Below, piece by piece: positions 17,875 to 28,097 of a DNA stretch of 64,000 bases. The position numbers and the translations under genes are program-made. The notes below the pieces were generated by a model. The model made no database searches. It saw only the letters and a program-made list of their open reading frames with translations, and was not told the DNA's origin. Source of the DNA: Pseudomonadota bacterium (GTDB lineage: Bacteria > Pseudomonadota > Gammaproteobacteria > Burkholderiales > Burkholderiaceae_C); the NCBI GenBank assembly GCA_018241405.1, contig JAFEDY010000009.1, positions 1-64,000 on the forward strand. Direction: 5' to 3'. The stretch's first letter is position 1, and every line of letters starts with the position of its first letter.

Positions 17875-19197
17875 ATGACAGCAACACCCCAGGCGCCCAG
17901 CGTCGACCCCCAGGCCTTTTTACTCGACCTGTTCCGCGTGGCCGTGCAGAGCGCGCAGCCGTCGCACAGCATGGCGCCGCATCTTCCGCCGGTGCCAAAG
18001 GGCCGCACCCTGGTGCTGGGCGCGGGCAAGGCCGGTGGCTCCATGGCCCAGGCGCTCGAAGCCCTGTGGCCGCAGGATGCTCCGCTGTCGGGCCTGGTGG
18101 TCACGCGCTACCACCATATTCCGCCGCGTCCCGAGGGGCTGGCGCAGCGCATCGAGCTCGTCGAAGCGGCCCACCCCGTGCCCGATGCCGCCGGATTGGC
18201 CGCGGCCGAGCGCATTCTGGCGCTGACCCAGGGGCTGACCGAGGACGACCTGGTGCTGTGCCTGATCTCGGGCGGCGGATCGGCCCTGCTGACGTTGCCG
18301 GCTGATGGTATTGACCTGGCGGAGAAGCAGCGCATCAACAAGGCCCTGCTGGAGAGCGGCGCCGCCATTGCCGAGATGAACTGCGTGCGCAAGCACCTCT
18401 CGCGCATCAAGGGCGGCCGCCTGGCCGCGGCCTGCCACCCGGCCAAGGTGGTCACGCTGACCATCAGCGACGTGCCGGGCGACGACCCCTCCATCATCGC
18501 CAGCGGCCCCACGGTGCCCGATGCCAGCAGCTGCGCCGATGCGCTGGCTATCCTCGACCGCTACCAGATCGGCGTGCCCGATGCCGTGCGTGCGGCGCTT
18601 GCAACCGGGGCGCTGGAGACGCCCAAACCCGGCGATGCGCGCTTTGCAGGCCATGAGGTGCACCTGATCGCCACGCCCCAGCAGTCGCTGGAGACGGCAG
18701 CCGAGGCGGCGCGCGCCGCCGGCATCGCCGCCCATGTGCTGTCCGACGAGATCGAGGGCGAATCACGCGAGGTGGGCAAGGTGCATGCGGCGCTGGCGCG
18801 CGCCGTGGCCCAGCGCGGGGCGCCGTTTGCGCGCCCCTGTGTGATCCTGTCGGGCGGCGAGACCACGGTGACCATTCGCCCGCGCCAGCCGGGTGCTCCC
18901 AAGGGGCGCGGCGGGCGTGCCGGCGAGTTCTGCATGGGCCTGGCCCAGGCGTTGCAGGGCCAGGCGGGGGTCTGGGCGCTGGCGGCGGACACGGACGGCA
19001 TCGACGGGGTGGAGGACAACGCCGGTGCCCGCGTCGGCCCCGACTCGCTCGCGCGCGCCGCGCGCCAGGGGCTGCGCATCAGCGACCATCTGGACCGCAA
19101 CGATGCCTACGGATTCTTCGAGCCGCTGGGTGACCTGGTGTTCACCGGACCGACGAACACCAATGTCAACGATTTTCGGGCACTCCTTATTTTGTAG
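17875..19197 (+). CDS. gckA: Glycerate 2-kinase (MOFRL family)
   Basis: Phosphorylates D-glycerate to 2-phosphoglycerate with ATP, the last step of the glycerate pathway from glyoxylate. The 440-residue protein has the two-domain GckA/TtuD layout: LVLGAGKAGGSMAQ near the N-terminus, CLISGGGSALL, MNCVRKHLSRIKGGRLA and the C-terminal MOFRL-type segment GRGGRAGEF...ALAADTDGIDG. Older annotations call this family hydroxypyruvate reductase. Start 17875 has GGAGA upstream; an in-frame extension to 17821 adds 18 residues and is not needed. It supplies the kinase for the gcl-hyi-glxR genes about 1 kb downstream. Confidence 0.92.
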   Translation: MTATPQAPSVDPQAFLLDLFRVAVQSAQPSHSMAPHLPPVPKGRTLVLGAGKAGGSMAQALEALWPQDAPLSGLVVTRYHHIPPRPEGLAQRIELVEAAHPVPDAAGLAAAERILALTQGLTEDDLVLCLISGGGSALLTLPADGIDLAEKQRINKALLESGAAIAEMNCVRKHLSRIKGGRLAAACHPAKVVTLTISDVPGDDPSIIASGPTVPDASSCADALAILDRYQIGVPDAVRAALATGALETPKPGDARFAGHEVHLIATPQQSLETAAEAARAAGIAAHVLSDEIEGESREVGKVHAALARAVAQRGAPFARPCVILSGGETTVTIRPRQPGAPKGRGGRAGEFCMGLAQALQGQAGVWALAADTDGIDGVEDNAGARVGPDSLARAARQGLRISDHLDRNDAYGFFEPLGDLVFTGPTNTNVNDFRALLIL

Positions 19198-19250
19198 CTG
19201 CTATCGCTCATCGGGTGGCTTTCTTCTGCTTTGACGAGCCAGAACCCTTT
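19190..19250 (+). repeat. Degenerate copy of the intergenic hairpin repeat
   Basis: TTTGTAGCTGCTATCGCTCATC keeps the TAGCTGCTA part and the position just after a stop codon, shown here as GTAGCTGCTATCGCTCATC. The second stem arm is eroded. Confidence 0.35.
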
Positions 19251-19299
19251 GCATAGCAAGCGGGAAGTGCTCTTGTTTTGAAGGGTTTGCGGACGGGTG

Positions 19300-20217
19300 T
19301 CAGCCGCTGCGCGGCAGCTGCTCCCACCAGTCCTTGTCAAAGCGCCCCTGCAGGAAGGCAATGAAGGCCTGCACCTTCTGCGGCACCAGGCGCGGCGAGG
19401 GGAAGACGGCGTGGATTTCCTGCTCGGGCAGGCGGCAGGTCTTGAGCACCTCGACCACGCGCCCGTCCTTGAGCGAATCGTAGGCCACGTACCAGGGCAG
19501 CGATGCGATCCCCATGTGCGAGCGTGCGGCGGCCAGCAGCGCCGAGAGGTTGTTCGAGCGCAGGCGCCCCGTCACGGGCACCGACACCGCCTCGCCGCTG
19601 GCGTTGCGCAGCCGCCAGAGATCGTTGCCCTGCACGCTGCTGTAGATCAGCGTGGCATGCTCCTTGAGGTCCGGTGGTCTGCGCGGCATGCCATGCTTCT
19701 TCAGGTACTGGGGCGATGCCACCAGCACCCAGGGGTTGACGCCCAGGGTGCGTGCCCCCAGGGACGAGTCGGCCAGCTTCCCCAGGCGCAGCGCCACGTC
19801 GATGCCGTTGGCCACCAGGTCGGTGTAGCGGTCCTCGAAACTCAGGTCCACCTCGACCTGCGGGTTGTGCTGCATGAACTGCAGCGCCAGCGGAATCACC
19901 ACGCGCCGCCCGAATGCCACCGAGCTGCCGATGCGCAGCTGCCCGTGCACCTGGCTCTGGCGCACCTTGACCACGCTTTCGGCGTCGGCCACGTCGTTCA
20001 CGATGGCCTTGCATTTCTCGTAGTACAGCGTGCCCGGCTCGGTCAGGCTCACACCGCGCGTGTTGCGGTTCAAAAGGCGCACGTTCAAACGTGCCTCCAT
20101 GGCAGCGACCTGCTTGGTCACCGTAGGCTGCGTGGTGGCGAACTCGTGCGCCACCTTGGTGAAGCTGCCGGTCTCCACCACGCGTACAAACATCTGCATG
20201 GCATCGAGCCTGTCCAT
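19300..20217 (-). CDS. LysR family regulator, probable gcl operon regulator
   Basis: A 305-residue LysR-type regulator. The N-terminal winged helix is [20 protein letters not shown] followed by [23 protein letters not shown], seen here as [20 protein letters not shown]-terminal two-lobed periplasmic-binding-like effector domain follows. It is divergent from gcl, with 110 bp between start codons, and a T-N11-A palindrome lies in that gap. By position it most likely activates gcl-hyi-glxR in response to an intermediate such as glyoxylate or tartronate semialdehyde. The effector is not deducible from sequence. Confidence 0.88.
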   Translation of the reverse strand: MDRLDAMQMFVRVVETGSFTKVAHEFATTQPTVTKQVAAMEARLNVRLLNRNTRGVSLTEPGTLYYEKCKAIVNDVADAESVVKVRQSQVHGQLRIGSSVAFGRRVVIPLALQFMQHNPQVEVDLSFEDRYTDLVANGIDVALRLGKLADSSLGARTLGVNPWVLVASPQYLKKHGMPRRPPDLKEHATLIYSSVQGNDLWRLRNASGEAVSVPVTGRLRSNNLSALLAAARSHMGIASLPWYVAYDSLKDGRVVEVLKTCRLPEQEIHAVFPSPRLVPQKVQAFIAFLQGRFDKDWWEQLPRSG

Positions 20218-20233
20218 CGTCGGTCTCCTCGTC

Positions 20234-20250
20234 TATTCCTGTGTGGAATA
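20234..20250. promoter_or_regulatory. Putative LysR operator upstream of gcl
   Basis: TATTCC-N5-GGAATA is a perfect dyad that contains the LysR T-N11-A signature. It lies 16 bp upstream of the lysR start codon and 78 bp upstream of gcl, the usual place for a LysR recognition site. Confidence 0.6.
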
Positions 20251-20327
20251 AATTTTATGGCCTGCAGCCGCCTTCCGCCACCGCCTGCGCGTGCCTACAG
20301 TTGACTCCACTTCAAGGAGATAGACCC

Positions 20328-22118
<1,791 letters not shown>

Positions 22119-22147
22119 CCGATTCATTTTTTGACTGGAGTTTTCCC

Positions 22148-22948
22148 ATGCCCCGTTTTGCCGCCAACCTCAGCATGCTGTTCACCGAGGTGCCGTTCCT
22201 TGACCGTTTCGAGCGCGCCGCCAACGCCGGCTTTGAAGCCGTGGAGTTCCTGTTCCCCTATGCCCATACCGTTGCCGAGATCAAGGAGCGCCTGGACTCC
22301 ACGGGCCTGAAGATCGTGCTGCACAACCTGCCGGCCGGCGACTGGGACGCCGGCGAGCGCGGCATCGCCTGCGACCCGGCGCGCGTCGATGAATTCCGCG
22401 CCGGCGTGTCCAAGGCCGTGGCCTATGCCACGGCGCTGGGCGTGCCGCAGCTCAACTGCCTGGCGGGCAAGGCCCCGGCCGGCGTCGATGCGGCCCAGTT
22501 GCGCAGCACCTTCGTCGCCAACCTGCGCTTTGCCGCGACCACGCTGAAGGCCGCCAACCTGCGCCTGCTCATCGAGCCCATCAACAACTACGACATCCCC
22601 GGTTTCTACTTGAGCCGCACGGACCAGGCGCTGTCCATCCTGGACGAGGTCGGCGCCGACAACGCCTTCGTGCAGTACGACATCTACCACGCCCAGCGCA
22701 CCGAGGGCGAGATCGCCAACACGCTGCAGAAGCACCTGGCGCGCATCGCCCATGTGCAGCTGGCCGACAACCCCGGGCGCAACGAGCCCGGCACCGGCGA
22801 GCTCAACTACCCCTTCCTGTTCGCGCACCTGGACCGCATCGGCTATGCCGGCTGGGTGGGCTGCGAATACAAGCCCGCCAGGGACACCGAGTCCGGCCTG
22901 GTGTGGCTGGAGAAGATTGCAGGAAAAAAGGCTGCGGCGCACGTCTGA
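22148..22948 (+). CDS. hyi: Hydroxypyruvate isomerase
   Basis: TIM-barrel isomerase of the xylose isomerase-like superfamily, 266 residues, interconverting hydroxypyruvate and tartronate semialdehyde. Metal-binding and catalytic segments are visible: EAVEFLFPYAH, LIEPINNYDIPGFYL (Glu ligand), QYDIYHAQRTEG and GWVGCEYKP. The ATG at 22148 has GGAG upstream; 11 extra in-frame residues before it are not part of the family. It follows gcl by 29 bp and precedes glxR by 52 bp. Confidence 0.94.
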   Translation: MPRFAANLSMLFTEVPFLDRFERAANAGFEAVEFLFPYAHTVAEIKERLDSTGLKIVLHNLPAGDWDAGERGIACDPARVDEFRAGVSKAVAYATALGVPQLNCLAGKAPAGVDAAQLRSTFVANLRFAATTLKAANLRLLIEPINNYDIPGFYLSRTDQALSILDEVGADNAFVQYDIYHAQRTEGEIANTLQKHLARIAHVQLADNPGRNEPGTGELNYPFLFAHLDRIGYAGWVGCEYKPARDTESGLVWLEKIAGKKAAAHV

Positions 22949-23000
22949 TGTGCGCTACAAGCTATCGATTTAATAGTAAATGAGACAAGGAGAAGACACC

Positions 23001-23915
23001 ATGAACGCATCCTCGCTGAAGCTGGGTTTCATCGGCCTGGGCATCATGGGCGCGCCCATGTGCTGCCACCTGATCGCGGCCGGACACCAGCTGTTCGTGC
23101 ACACGCGCGGCAAGGTGCCGGCGCAGATTGCCGAGGGCAGCGCCACCCAGTGCACCACGGCGCGCGGTGTGGCCGAGCGTGCCGACATCATCTTCCTGAT
23201 GTTGCCCGACACGCCCGATGTGGAGGCGGTGCTGTTCGGCGAGGACGGCGTGGCCGCCGGCCTCAAGGGCAGTAGCGGCAAGGTGGTGGTGGACATGTCC
23301 TCGATCTCGCCGGTGGCGACCAAGGACTTCGCCCGCCGCATCGAGGCCGCGGGCGCGCGCTACCTGGACGCGCCGGTCTCCGGCGGCGAGGTGGGCGCCA
23401 AGAACGCCACACTGTCCATCATGGTGGGTGGCCCCGACGATGTGTTCGCACGCATCAAGCCGCTGTTCGAGCGCATGGGCAAGAACATCACGCTGGTCGG
23501 TGGCAACGGCGACGGCCAGACCGCCAAGGTGGCGAACCAGATCATCGTGGCCTTGAACATCGAGGCCGCGGCCGAGGCGCTGCTGTTTGCATCGCGCGCC
23601 GGCGCCGACCCGGCCCGCGTGCGCGAGGCCCTGCTGGGCGGCTTCGCCTCCTCCAAGATTCTGGAGGTGCATGCCGAGCGCATGATCAAACGCACCTTCG
23701 ATCCGGGTTTCCGTATTGCGCTGCACCAAAAGGACCTGAATCTGGCGCTGTCGAGCGCACGCGAGCTCGGGGTGGCCCTGCCCAACACCGCCACGGCGCA
23801 GCAGCTGTTCAGCACCTGCGTGGCGCACGGCGGCGCGGGCTGGGACCATTCGGGCATGGTGCGCGCGCTGGAGAAGATGGCGAACTTCGAGGTGGGGCAG
23901 AAGGCGCCGGCCTGA
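23001..23915 (+). CDS. glxR: Tartronate semialdehyde reductase
   Basis: NAD(P)H-dependent 2-hydroxy-3-oxopropionate reductase, 304 residues, reducing tartronate semialdehyde to D-glycerate. Rossmann motif GFIGLGIMGAPM at the N-terminus, substrate-binding DAPVSGGEVGA, and the catalytic Lys in DGQTAKVANQIIVALNIEA, read as AKVANQIIVALN. The start at 23001 has AAGGAGA upstream. With gcl and the glycerate kinase it completes conversion of glyoxylate to 2-phosphoglycerate. A strong terminator follows. Confidence 0.96.
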   Translation: MNASSLKLGFIGLGIMGAPMCCHLIAAGHQLFVHTRGKVPAQIAEGSATQCTTARGVAERADIIFLMLPDTPDVEAVLFGEDGVAAGLKGSSGKVVVDMSSISPVATKDFARRIEAAGARYLDAPVSGGEVGAKNATLSIMVGGPDDVFARIKPLFERMGKNITLVGGNGDGQTAKVANQIIVALNIEAAAEALLFASRAGADPARVREALLGGFASSKILEVHAERMIKRTFDPGFRIALHQKDLNLALSSARELGVALPNTATAQQLFSTCVAHGGAGWDHSGMVRALEKMANFEVGQKAPA

Positions 23916-23961
23916 AACGCTTGGTGGGGAGGGCGGCGGTGGTGCACCGCCGTCCTGCAGT

Positions 23962-23994
23962 AAAAAGGCCGCGCCCGGTGGGCGCGGCCTTTTT
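23962..23994. terminator. Bidirectional terminator, glxR / ggt
   Basis: A perfect 15-bp stem AAAAAGGCCGCGCCC / GGGCGCGGCCTTTTT with a GGT loop lies between convergent genes. Confidence 0.93.
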
Positions 23995-24029
23995 ACGCTT
24001 CTGAGGGCGTGAACACGCTCTGAAGGGCG

Positions 24030-25820
24030 TCAGTAGCCCATGGCCTGGCCGTCGGGGTTGCGCGGGTCGGACGCGCCGTAGAGCATGCCGTCACGGATCT
24101 GTATGGTCTGCGTGCGGCCCATGCTGGGCTTGAGTGCCACGTTGTGCCCCCATTGCCTGAGCAGGGCCAGGGTATCGGCGCTGAAGCCCTTTTCTATGCG
24201 CAGCTCGTCGGGCGTCCACTGGTGGTGAAAGCGCGGCGTGGCGGCGGCCTCTGCCGGGTTCATGCCGAAGTCAATGGCGTTGACCACGGTCTGCAGCACC
24301 GTGGTGATGATGCGCGCGCCGCCGGGGCTGCCCGTGACCAGCCAGGGCTTGCCATCTTTCAGCACGATGGTCGGCGTCATCGACGACAGCGGGCGCTTGC
24401 CCGCGGCCACGGCGTTGGCCTCGCCGCCCACCAGGCCGTAGGCGTTGGCCACGCCGGGCTTGGCCGAGAAGTCGTCCATCTCGTTGTTGAGCATGATGCC
24501 CGTGCCTTGGGCGACGATGCCGCTGCCGAAGTTGGTGTTCAGCGTATAGGTCACGGCCACGGCGTTGCCGGCCTTGTCCACCACCGAGTAGTGCGTGGTT
24601 TGGTCGCTCTCGTAGGGCTGGGGCTTGCCGGGCTTGATGTCCTTGGCGGCGCGCGCCTGGGTGGGGTTGATGGTGGCGGCCAGCTCGTCGGCATAGCGCT
24701 TGGAGGTCAGGCCCTTGAGCGGCACCTTCACGAAATCGGGGTCACCCAGGTACTCGGCGCGGTCGGCGTAGGCCAGCTTCATGCTCTCGGCCATGTAGTG
24801 CATGCTCTTGGCGCTGTTCACGCCCCACTGGTTCATGGGCCAGCGCTCCATCATGTTCAGGATCTGGATCAGGTGCGCCCCGCCCGACGACGGCGGCGGC
24901 ATGGTCACGATCTGGTAGCCGCGGTAGCTGCCGCGCACGGGCTCGCGCTCTGCCACCTTGTAGTTCTTCAAATCCTGCAGCGAGATGGCGCCCGCGTGTG
25001 GCGCCATCTCGGCGGCTATTCTTTGCGCGATCGCGCCTTCGTAGAAGGCCTTGGCACCTTGTTCGCCGATCAGCCGCAGCGACTGCGCCAGGTCTTTCTG
25101 CACCAGGGTGTCGCCTTGCTGCAGCGGCTTGCCGTTCTTCCAGAAGATGGCCTGCGTGGCGGGCCAGCGGCCCATGTTCTTCTGTTCCTGCTGCAGGATC
25201 TTGGCCAGGGTCTCGCTGACGGGGTAGCCCTTGTCTGCCAGCGCGGCGGCGGGGGCGATCACCTTGGCGAGCGGCAGCGTGCCCCATTTCTTGAGCGCGT
25301 GCTCCATGCCGGCTACCGTGCCCGGCACGCCCACGGCGTAGTGGGTGTAGAGCGACTTGCCGTCGATGACCTTGCCTTGGGCGTCCAGGTACATGTCGCG
25401 CGTGGCCTTGGAGGGGGCCACCTCACGGAAGTCCAGCGCAATGTCGCGGCCGGTCTTGGCGTCATGCACCATCATGAAGCCGCCGCCGCCGATGTTGCCC
25501 GCATTCGGCAGGGCCACGGCCAGCGCAAAGCCCATGGCCACGGCTGCATCCACGGCGTTGCCGCCAGCCTTGAGCATGTCCAGGCCGATGCGCGATGCCA
25601 GTTCCTGCTCGCTGGCCACCATGCCGTTGGCAGCCGCCACGGGGTGGAAGATGTCCATGTCGAAGTCATAGGCCGCGGCCGCTGCCTGTGCGGCGCTGGG
25701 CTGTGCTGCGGCAGGTGGCGCGGCGAGCGGGGCGGAAATTGGTTGCGGGCTGCTGCACGCAAACAGGCTGGCCAGCGCCAGTGCCAGGCCGGCGGCCTGC
25801 AAGGTCGAACGAAACTGCAT
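24030..25820 (-). CDS. ggt: Gamma-glutamyltransferase, lipoprotein form
   Basis: Periplasmic Ntn-hydrolase that hydrolyses or transfers the gamma-glutamyl group of glutathione and related peptides. The 596-residue precursor starts with a lipoprotein signal peptide whose lipobox ends SLFAC, followed by an Ala/Pro-rich linker. The autocleavage and nucleophile Thr is in QTTHYSVVDKAGNAV, giving large and small subunits. GSPGGARIITTVLQ lies in the small subunit. Start 25820 is chosen for the signal peptide; the frame continues upstream to 25979 through the operator. It is divergent from hiuH, and the shared GTATAC site suggests joint control with urate genes. Confidence 0.93.
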   Translation of the reverse strand: MQFRSTLQAAGLALALASLFACSSPQPISAPLAAPPAAAQPSAAQAAAAAYDFDMDIFHPVAAANGMVASEQELASRIGLDMLKAGGNAVDAAVAMGFALAVALPNAGNIGGGGFMMVHDAKTGRDIALDFREVAPSKATRDMYLDAQGKVIDGKSLYTHYAVGVPGTVAGMEHALKKWGTLPLAKVIAPAAALADKGYPVSETLAKILQQEQKNMGRWPATQAIFWKNGKPLQQGDTLVQKDLAQSLRLIGEQGAKAFYEGAIAQRIAAEMAPHAGAISLQDLKNYKVAEREPVRGSYRGYQIVTMPPPSSGGAHLIQILNMMERWPMNQWGVNSAKSMHYMAESMKLAYADRAEYLGDPDFVKVPLKGLTSKRYADELAATINPTQARAAKDIKPGKPQPYESDQTTHYSVVDKAGNAVAVTYTLNTNFGSGIVAQGTGIMLNNEMDDFSAKPGVANAYGLVGGEANAVAAGKRPLSSMTPTIVLKDGKPWLVTGSPGGARIITTVLQTVVNAIDFGMNPAEAAATPRFHHQWTPDELRIEKGFSADTLALLRQWGHNVALKPSMGRTQTIQIRDGMLYGASDPRNPDGQAMGY

Positions 25821-25893
25821 CAATGTCTCCAGGTGGTTGTGAGGCAGACTGCAGGGTAAACGCCTGCACGAATCATGACAAGCGTGTACAAAA

Positions 25894-25907
25894 AATGTAT
25901 ACACTTT
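25894..25907. promoter_or_regulatory. Putative GntR operator, ggt / hiuH divergent region
   Basis: AATGTATACACTTT matches the AAGTGTATACACTT consensus. A second half-site GTGTACA lies 10 bp to its left. It is positioned 55 bp before hiuH and 75 bp before ggt. Confidence 0.7.
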
Positions 25908-25961
25908 GCTCTGCGCCAAATTCCATCTGGTCCGGCGCGGCCAACGATTCAGGAGATATCC

Positions 25962-26312
25962 ATGGGCCTCAGCACCCACGTTCTAGACACCATGCATGGC
26001 TGCCCAGCGGCGGGCATGGCGATTGCGCTGTATTCCACGCAGGGTGAGCAAGCTACGCTCATCAAGCGGCTGGTGCTCAACCATGACGGGCGTACCGATG
26101 CACCGCTTTTCGACAACAACAGCCTGCGTACCGGCACCTACCGTCTTACCTTCGATGTGGCCGCGTATTTCAAGGCCCGGGGCGTGGTGCTGCCTGAGCC
26201 CAACTTTCTCGATCGCGTGAGCCTGGATTTCGGCATTGCCCATGTCGACCAGCATTACCACGTGCCGCTCCTGGTCAGTCCCTGGAGCTACTCCACCTAT
26301 CGCGGATCGTGA
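25962..26312 (+). CDS. hiuH: 5-hydroxyisourate hydrolase
   Basis: Transthyretin-related protein of 116 residues that hydrolyses 5-hydroxyisourate, the PuuD product, to OHCU. The diagnostic features are all present: N-terminal LSTHVLDTMHGCPA with the catalytic His, a central Arg in GRTD, and the C-terminal tetrapeptide YRGS with HYHVPLLVSPWSYSTYRGS before it (HVPLLVSPWSYSTYRGS). There is no signal peptide, so it is cytoplasmic. The ATG at 25962 with AGGAG upstream is preferred over the frame extension to 25875, which crosses the operator. Confidence 0.96.
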   Translation: MGLSTHVLDTMHGCPAAGMAIALYSTQGEQATLIKRLVLNHDGRTDAPLFDNNSLRTGTYRLTFDVAAYFKARGVVLPEPNFLDRVSLDFGIAHVDQHYHVPLLVSPWSYSTYRGS

Positions 26313-26344
26313 GTTTTTAGGGACTGCGTGCGACGGTGAAGGCT

Positions 26345-26390
26345 CAGCGTTGAAGAGTGGGTGTTGCGTGTGGATACCCGCCCAACGCTG
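26345..26390. terminator. Possible terminator between hiuH and the TonB-like gene
   Basis: CAGCGTTG and CAACGCTG form an 8-bp stem with a long interior loop that can pair further (GGGTG with TACCC). There is no long T-run, so the call is weak. Confidence 0.35.
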
Positions 26391-26397
26391 AACGCTT

Positions 26398-26931
26398 TCA
26401 GAGCTGGCCTTCGGTGAGCGTGTCCAACTGAAAGCTCCCCGATTGGTCCCAGAGCCAAGTGTCTGTATAGGTCACGCGCTGCATGCGCGAGGGCACGGGG
26501 AAGGGCGCCGCGGCACGTACCGTGCGTTCGATCTCGGCCACTACCTCGGGCGCGTGGCGCGGTGGGCGCATCCAGCGCAGCGACGTCACGCGGCCGTTGC
26601 GGTCTATGTCCACCTCCAGGACGCCGATGGCGTACAGCAGCGGTGGCAGCTTGCCCTGGTAGATGCGCTGCGCGTTCAGGCTGTACAGATGGCGCGCCGC
26701 ATCCTGCCGGTAGGCGCGCGGCGTGGTTGCTGCAGAACTGCGCGGCGTGCCTGGCGGCGCCGCGCGCGCGTTGACGTCCGTCGGCCCGCTGTCCTGCGGA
26801 GGTGGTGCCTGCGGGCCGGATTTGCAGGCGGCCACGATGGCCGTCACGGCGGCCATCAGGCTGGCCGGTAGCCGAAAGCGGCGTCTTGCCGGTTCCTTGG
26901 GGGCGTGAGTGTCAGAGGGGGGCTGGGACAT
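26398..26931 (-). CDS. Putative lipoprotein with TonB-C-like domain
   Basis: A 177-residue protein. A basic N-terminus is followed by LPASLMAAVTAIVAACKSG, which looks like a lipoprotein signal with lipobox VAAC, then a Pro/Ala-rich linker. The C-terminal half (YAIGVLEVDIDRNGRVTSLRWMRPP and SFQLDTLTEGQL) has the strand pattern of energy-transducer TonB C-terminal domains, read as IGVLEVDIDRNGRVTSLRW. The function is unknown; it may bind an envelope partner. The frame is open far upstream to 27489 but that part overlaps xdhC, so I choose the ATG at 26931. Confidence 0.65.
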   Translation of the reverse strand: MSQPPSDTHAPKEPARRRFRLPASLMAAVTAIVAACKSGPQAPPPQDSGPTDVNARAAPPGTPRSSAATTPRAYRQDAARHLYSLNAQRIYQGKLPPLLYAIGVLEVDIDRNGRVTSLRWMRPPRHAPEVVAEIERTVRAAAPFPVPSRMQRVTYTDTWLWDQSGSFQLDTLTEGQL

Positions 26932-27001
26932 GGACGGGCTTGGTATGCTGAGCCGGTTGCGCCGCTCATCCGTGCTGCGGACGAACTGGAGGTAACTGCG
27001 A

Positions 27002-27835
27002 GTGGCGGTATTGGATTGTCTATTGCGGCGCATCGAGGCCGCACCCGCATGCCTGGTGACGGTGGAGTCTACCCAAGGCTCGGTGCCGCGTGAACCCGGT
27101 GCATGGATGGCCCTGTTCGATGGCGAGGACGAGCCGCTGGGCACCATAGGCGGGGGGCATCTGGAACTGCAGGCCATGCACGAGGCGCGCGAGCGCCTGA
27201 CCGACCACCTGGCCGGCCGGCCGGCACGGGCTGCCGTGGTGCGCCGGGCACTGGGCCCCAGCCTGGGGCAGTGCTGTGGCGGCGTGGTGCATCTGCGCTT
27301 TGAATGTGTGACCGCGGCCGACGTGCCGGCCCTGCGCCAGCGCCTGGCGCCCAGGCTGCGGCCGGTGGCGCTATTCGGCGGCGGCCATGTCGGGCACGCG
27401 TTGGCAAGGGCGCTGGCCCCGCTGCCGTTTGCGCTGCACTGGATAGACAGCCGCGAGGGCGTTTTCCCGCCGCAGGTCGATAGCGACATGGTCTGCGAAC
27501 ATTCGGACCCGGTGCAGGCCGCTGTGCCGGACCTGGCGCCTCAGTCCCGCGTGCTCATCATGAGCTTCAGCCATGCCGAGGACCTGGACATCGTGGCGGC
27601 CTGCCTGCTGCGCCAGCGCGAGCGCGCCGACCTGCCCTTCATCGGCCTGATTGGCAGTCGCACCAAATGGGCCACCTTCCAGCACCGCCTGTTGGCACGC
27701 GGCTTTTCGCAGGAGGAGCTAGCGCATGTGACCTGCCCGATCGGCGTGCCCGGCATCGCGGGCAAGGAGCCCGAGGTTATCGCCGTGGCCGTGGCCGCGC
27801 AGCTGTTGCAGCTCGCCGATGTGGGTTGTGCGTGA
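27002..27835 (+). CDS. xdhC: Xanthine dehydrogenase accessory protein XdhC
   Basis: A 277-residue protein that in homologues binds molybdenum cofactor, promotes its sulfuration and delivers it to xanthine dehydrogenase. Features are the N-terminal VTVESTQGSVPREPGAWM, the Cys pair in LGQCCGGVVHLRF, and a Rossmann-like C-terminal domain starting at VALFGGGHVGHALARAL and including FIGLIGSRTKW and CPIGVPGIAGKEPEVIAVAV. It starts with GTG at 27002, with GGAGGT eight bases upstream. No xdhA or xdhB is in the window, so the dehydrogenase it serves must be encoded elsewhere. The urate-pathway context fits xanthine oxidation feeding urate to PuuD. Confidence 0.92.
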   Translation: MAVLDCLLRRIEAAPACLVTVESTQGSVPREPGAWMALFDGEDEPLGTIGGGHLELQAMHEARERLTDHLAGRPARAAVVRRALGPSLGQCCGGVVHLRFECVTAADVPALRQRLAPRLRPVALFGGGHVGHALARALAPLPFALHWIDSREGVFPPQVDSDMVCEHSDPVQAAVPDLAPQSRVLIMSFSHAEDLDIVAACLLRQRERADLPFIGLIGSRTKWATFQHRLLARGFSQEELAHVTCPIGVPGIAGKEPEVIAVAVAAQLLQLADVGCA

Positions 27836-28097
27836 GCTTGCCTCGTTGCCGCAGGCGGGGTGAATACGCGACGATTACGTCTTGCAACAATAAGGGCTGG
27901 TGGGGCAGGGTAATCCCGTCCTATGGGCGATGGTTTTGGTGGCAAAAAGTGCATACACTTACTGTCCACAAAGTTGGTCGCAGCGGTGCCCTAGTAGCAA
28001 TATGCCAAGGTGCGCGGCCCATTGTTTTCTGCTCAGAGCGCCCGCAGTGGTGAGCAGCTTGCCGGTGGCCTTTGCATGCCACCAAGGTTGAAGCCCC
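27836..28097. other. Intergenic region upstream of puuD
   Basis: A 262-bp gap. It holds the AAGTGCATACACTT palindrome and otherwise no ORF with a recognisable product. The 137 bp between the palindrome and puuD form a long leader with no hairpin of obvious regulatory type. Confidence 0.5.
27947..27960. promoter_or_regulatory. Putative GntR operator upstream of puuD
   Basis: AAGTGCATACACTT is a near-perfect 14-bp palindrome and differs from the AAGTGTATACACTT consensus at one position. It is the best match in outer bases among the four copies. Confidence 0.72.
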
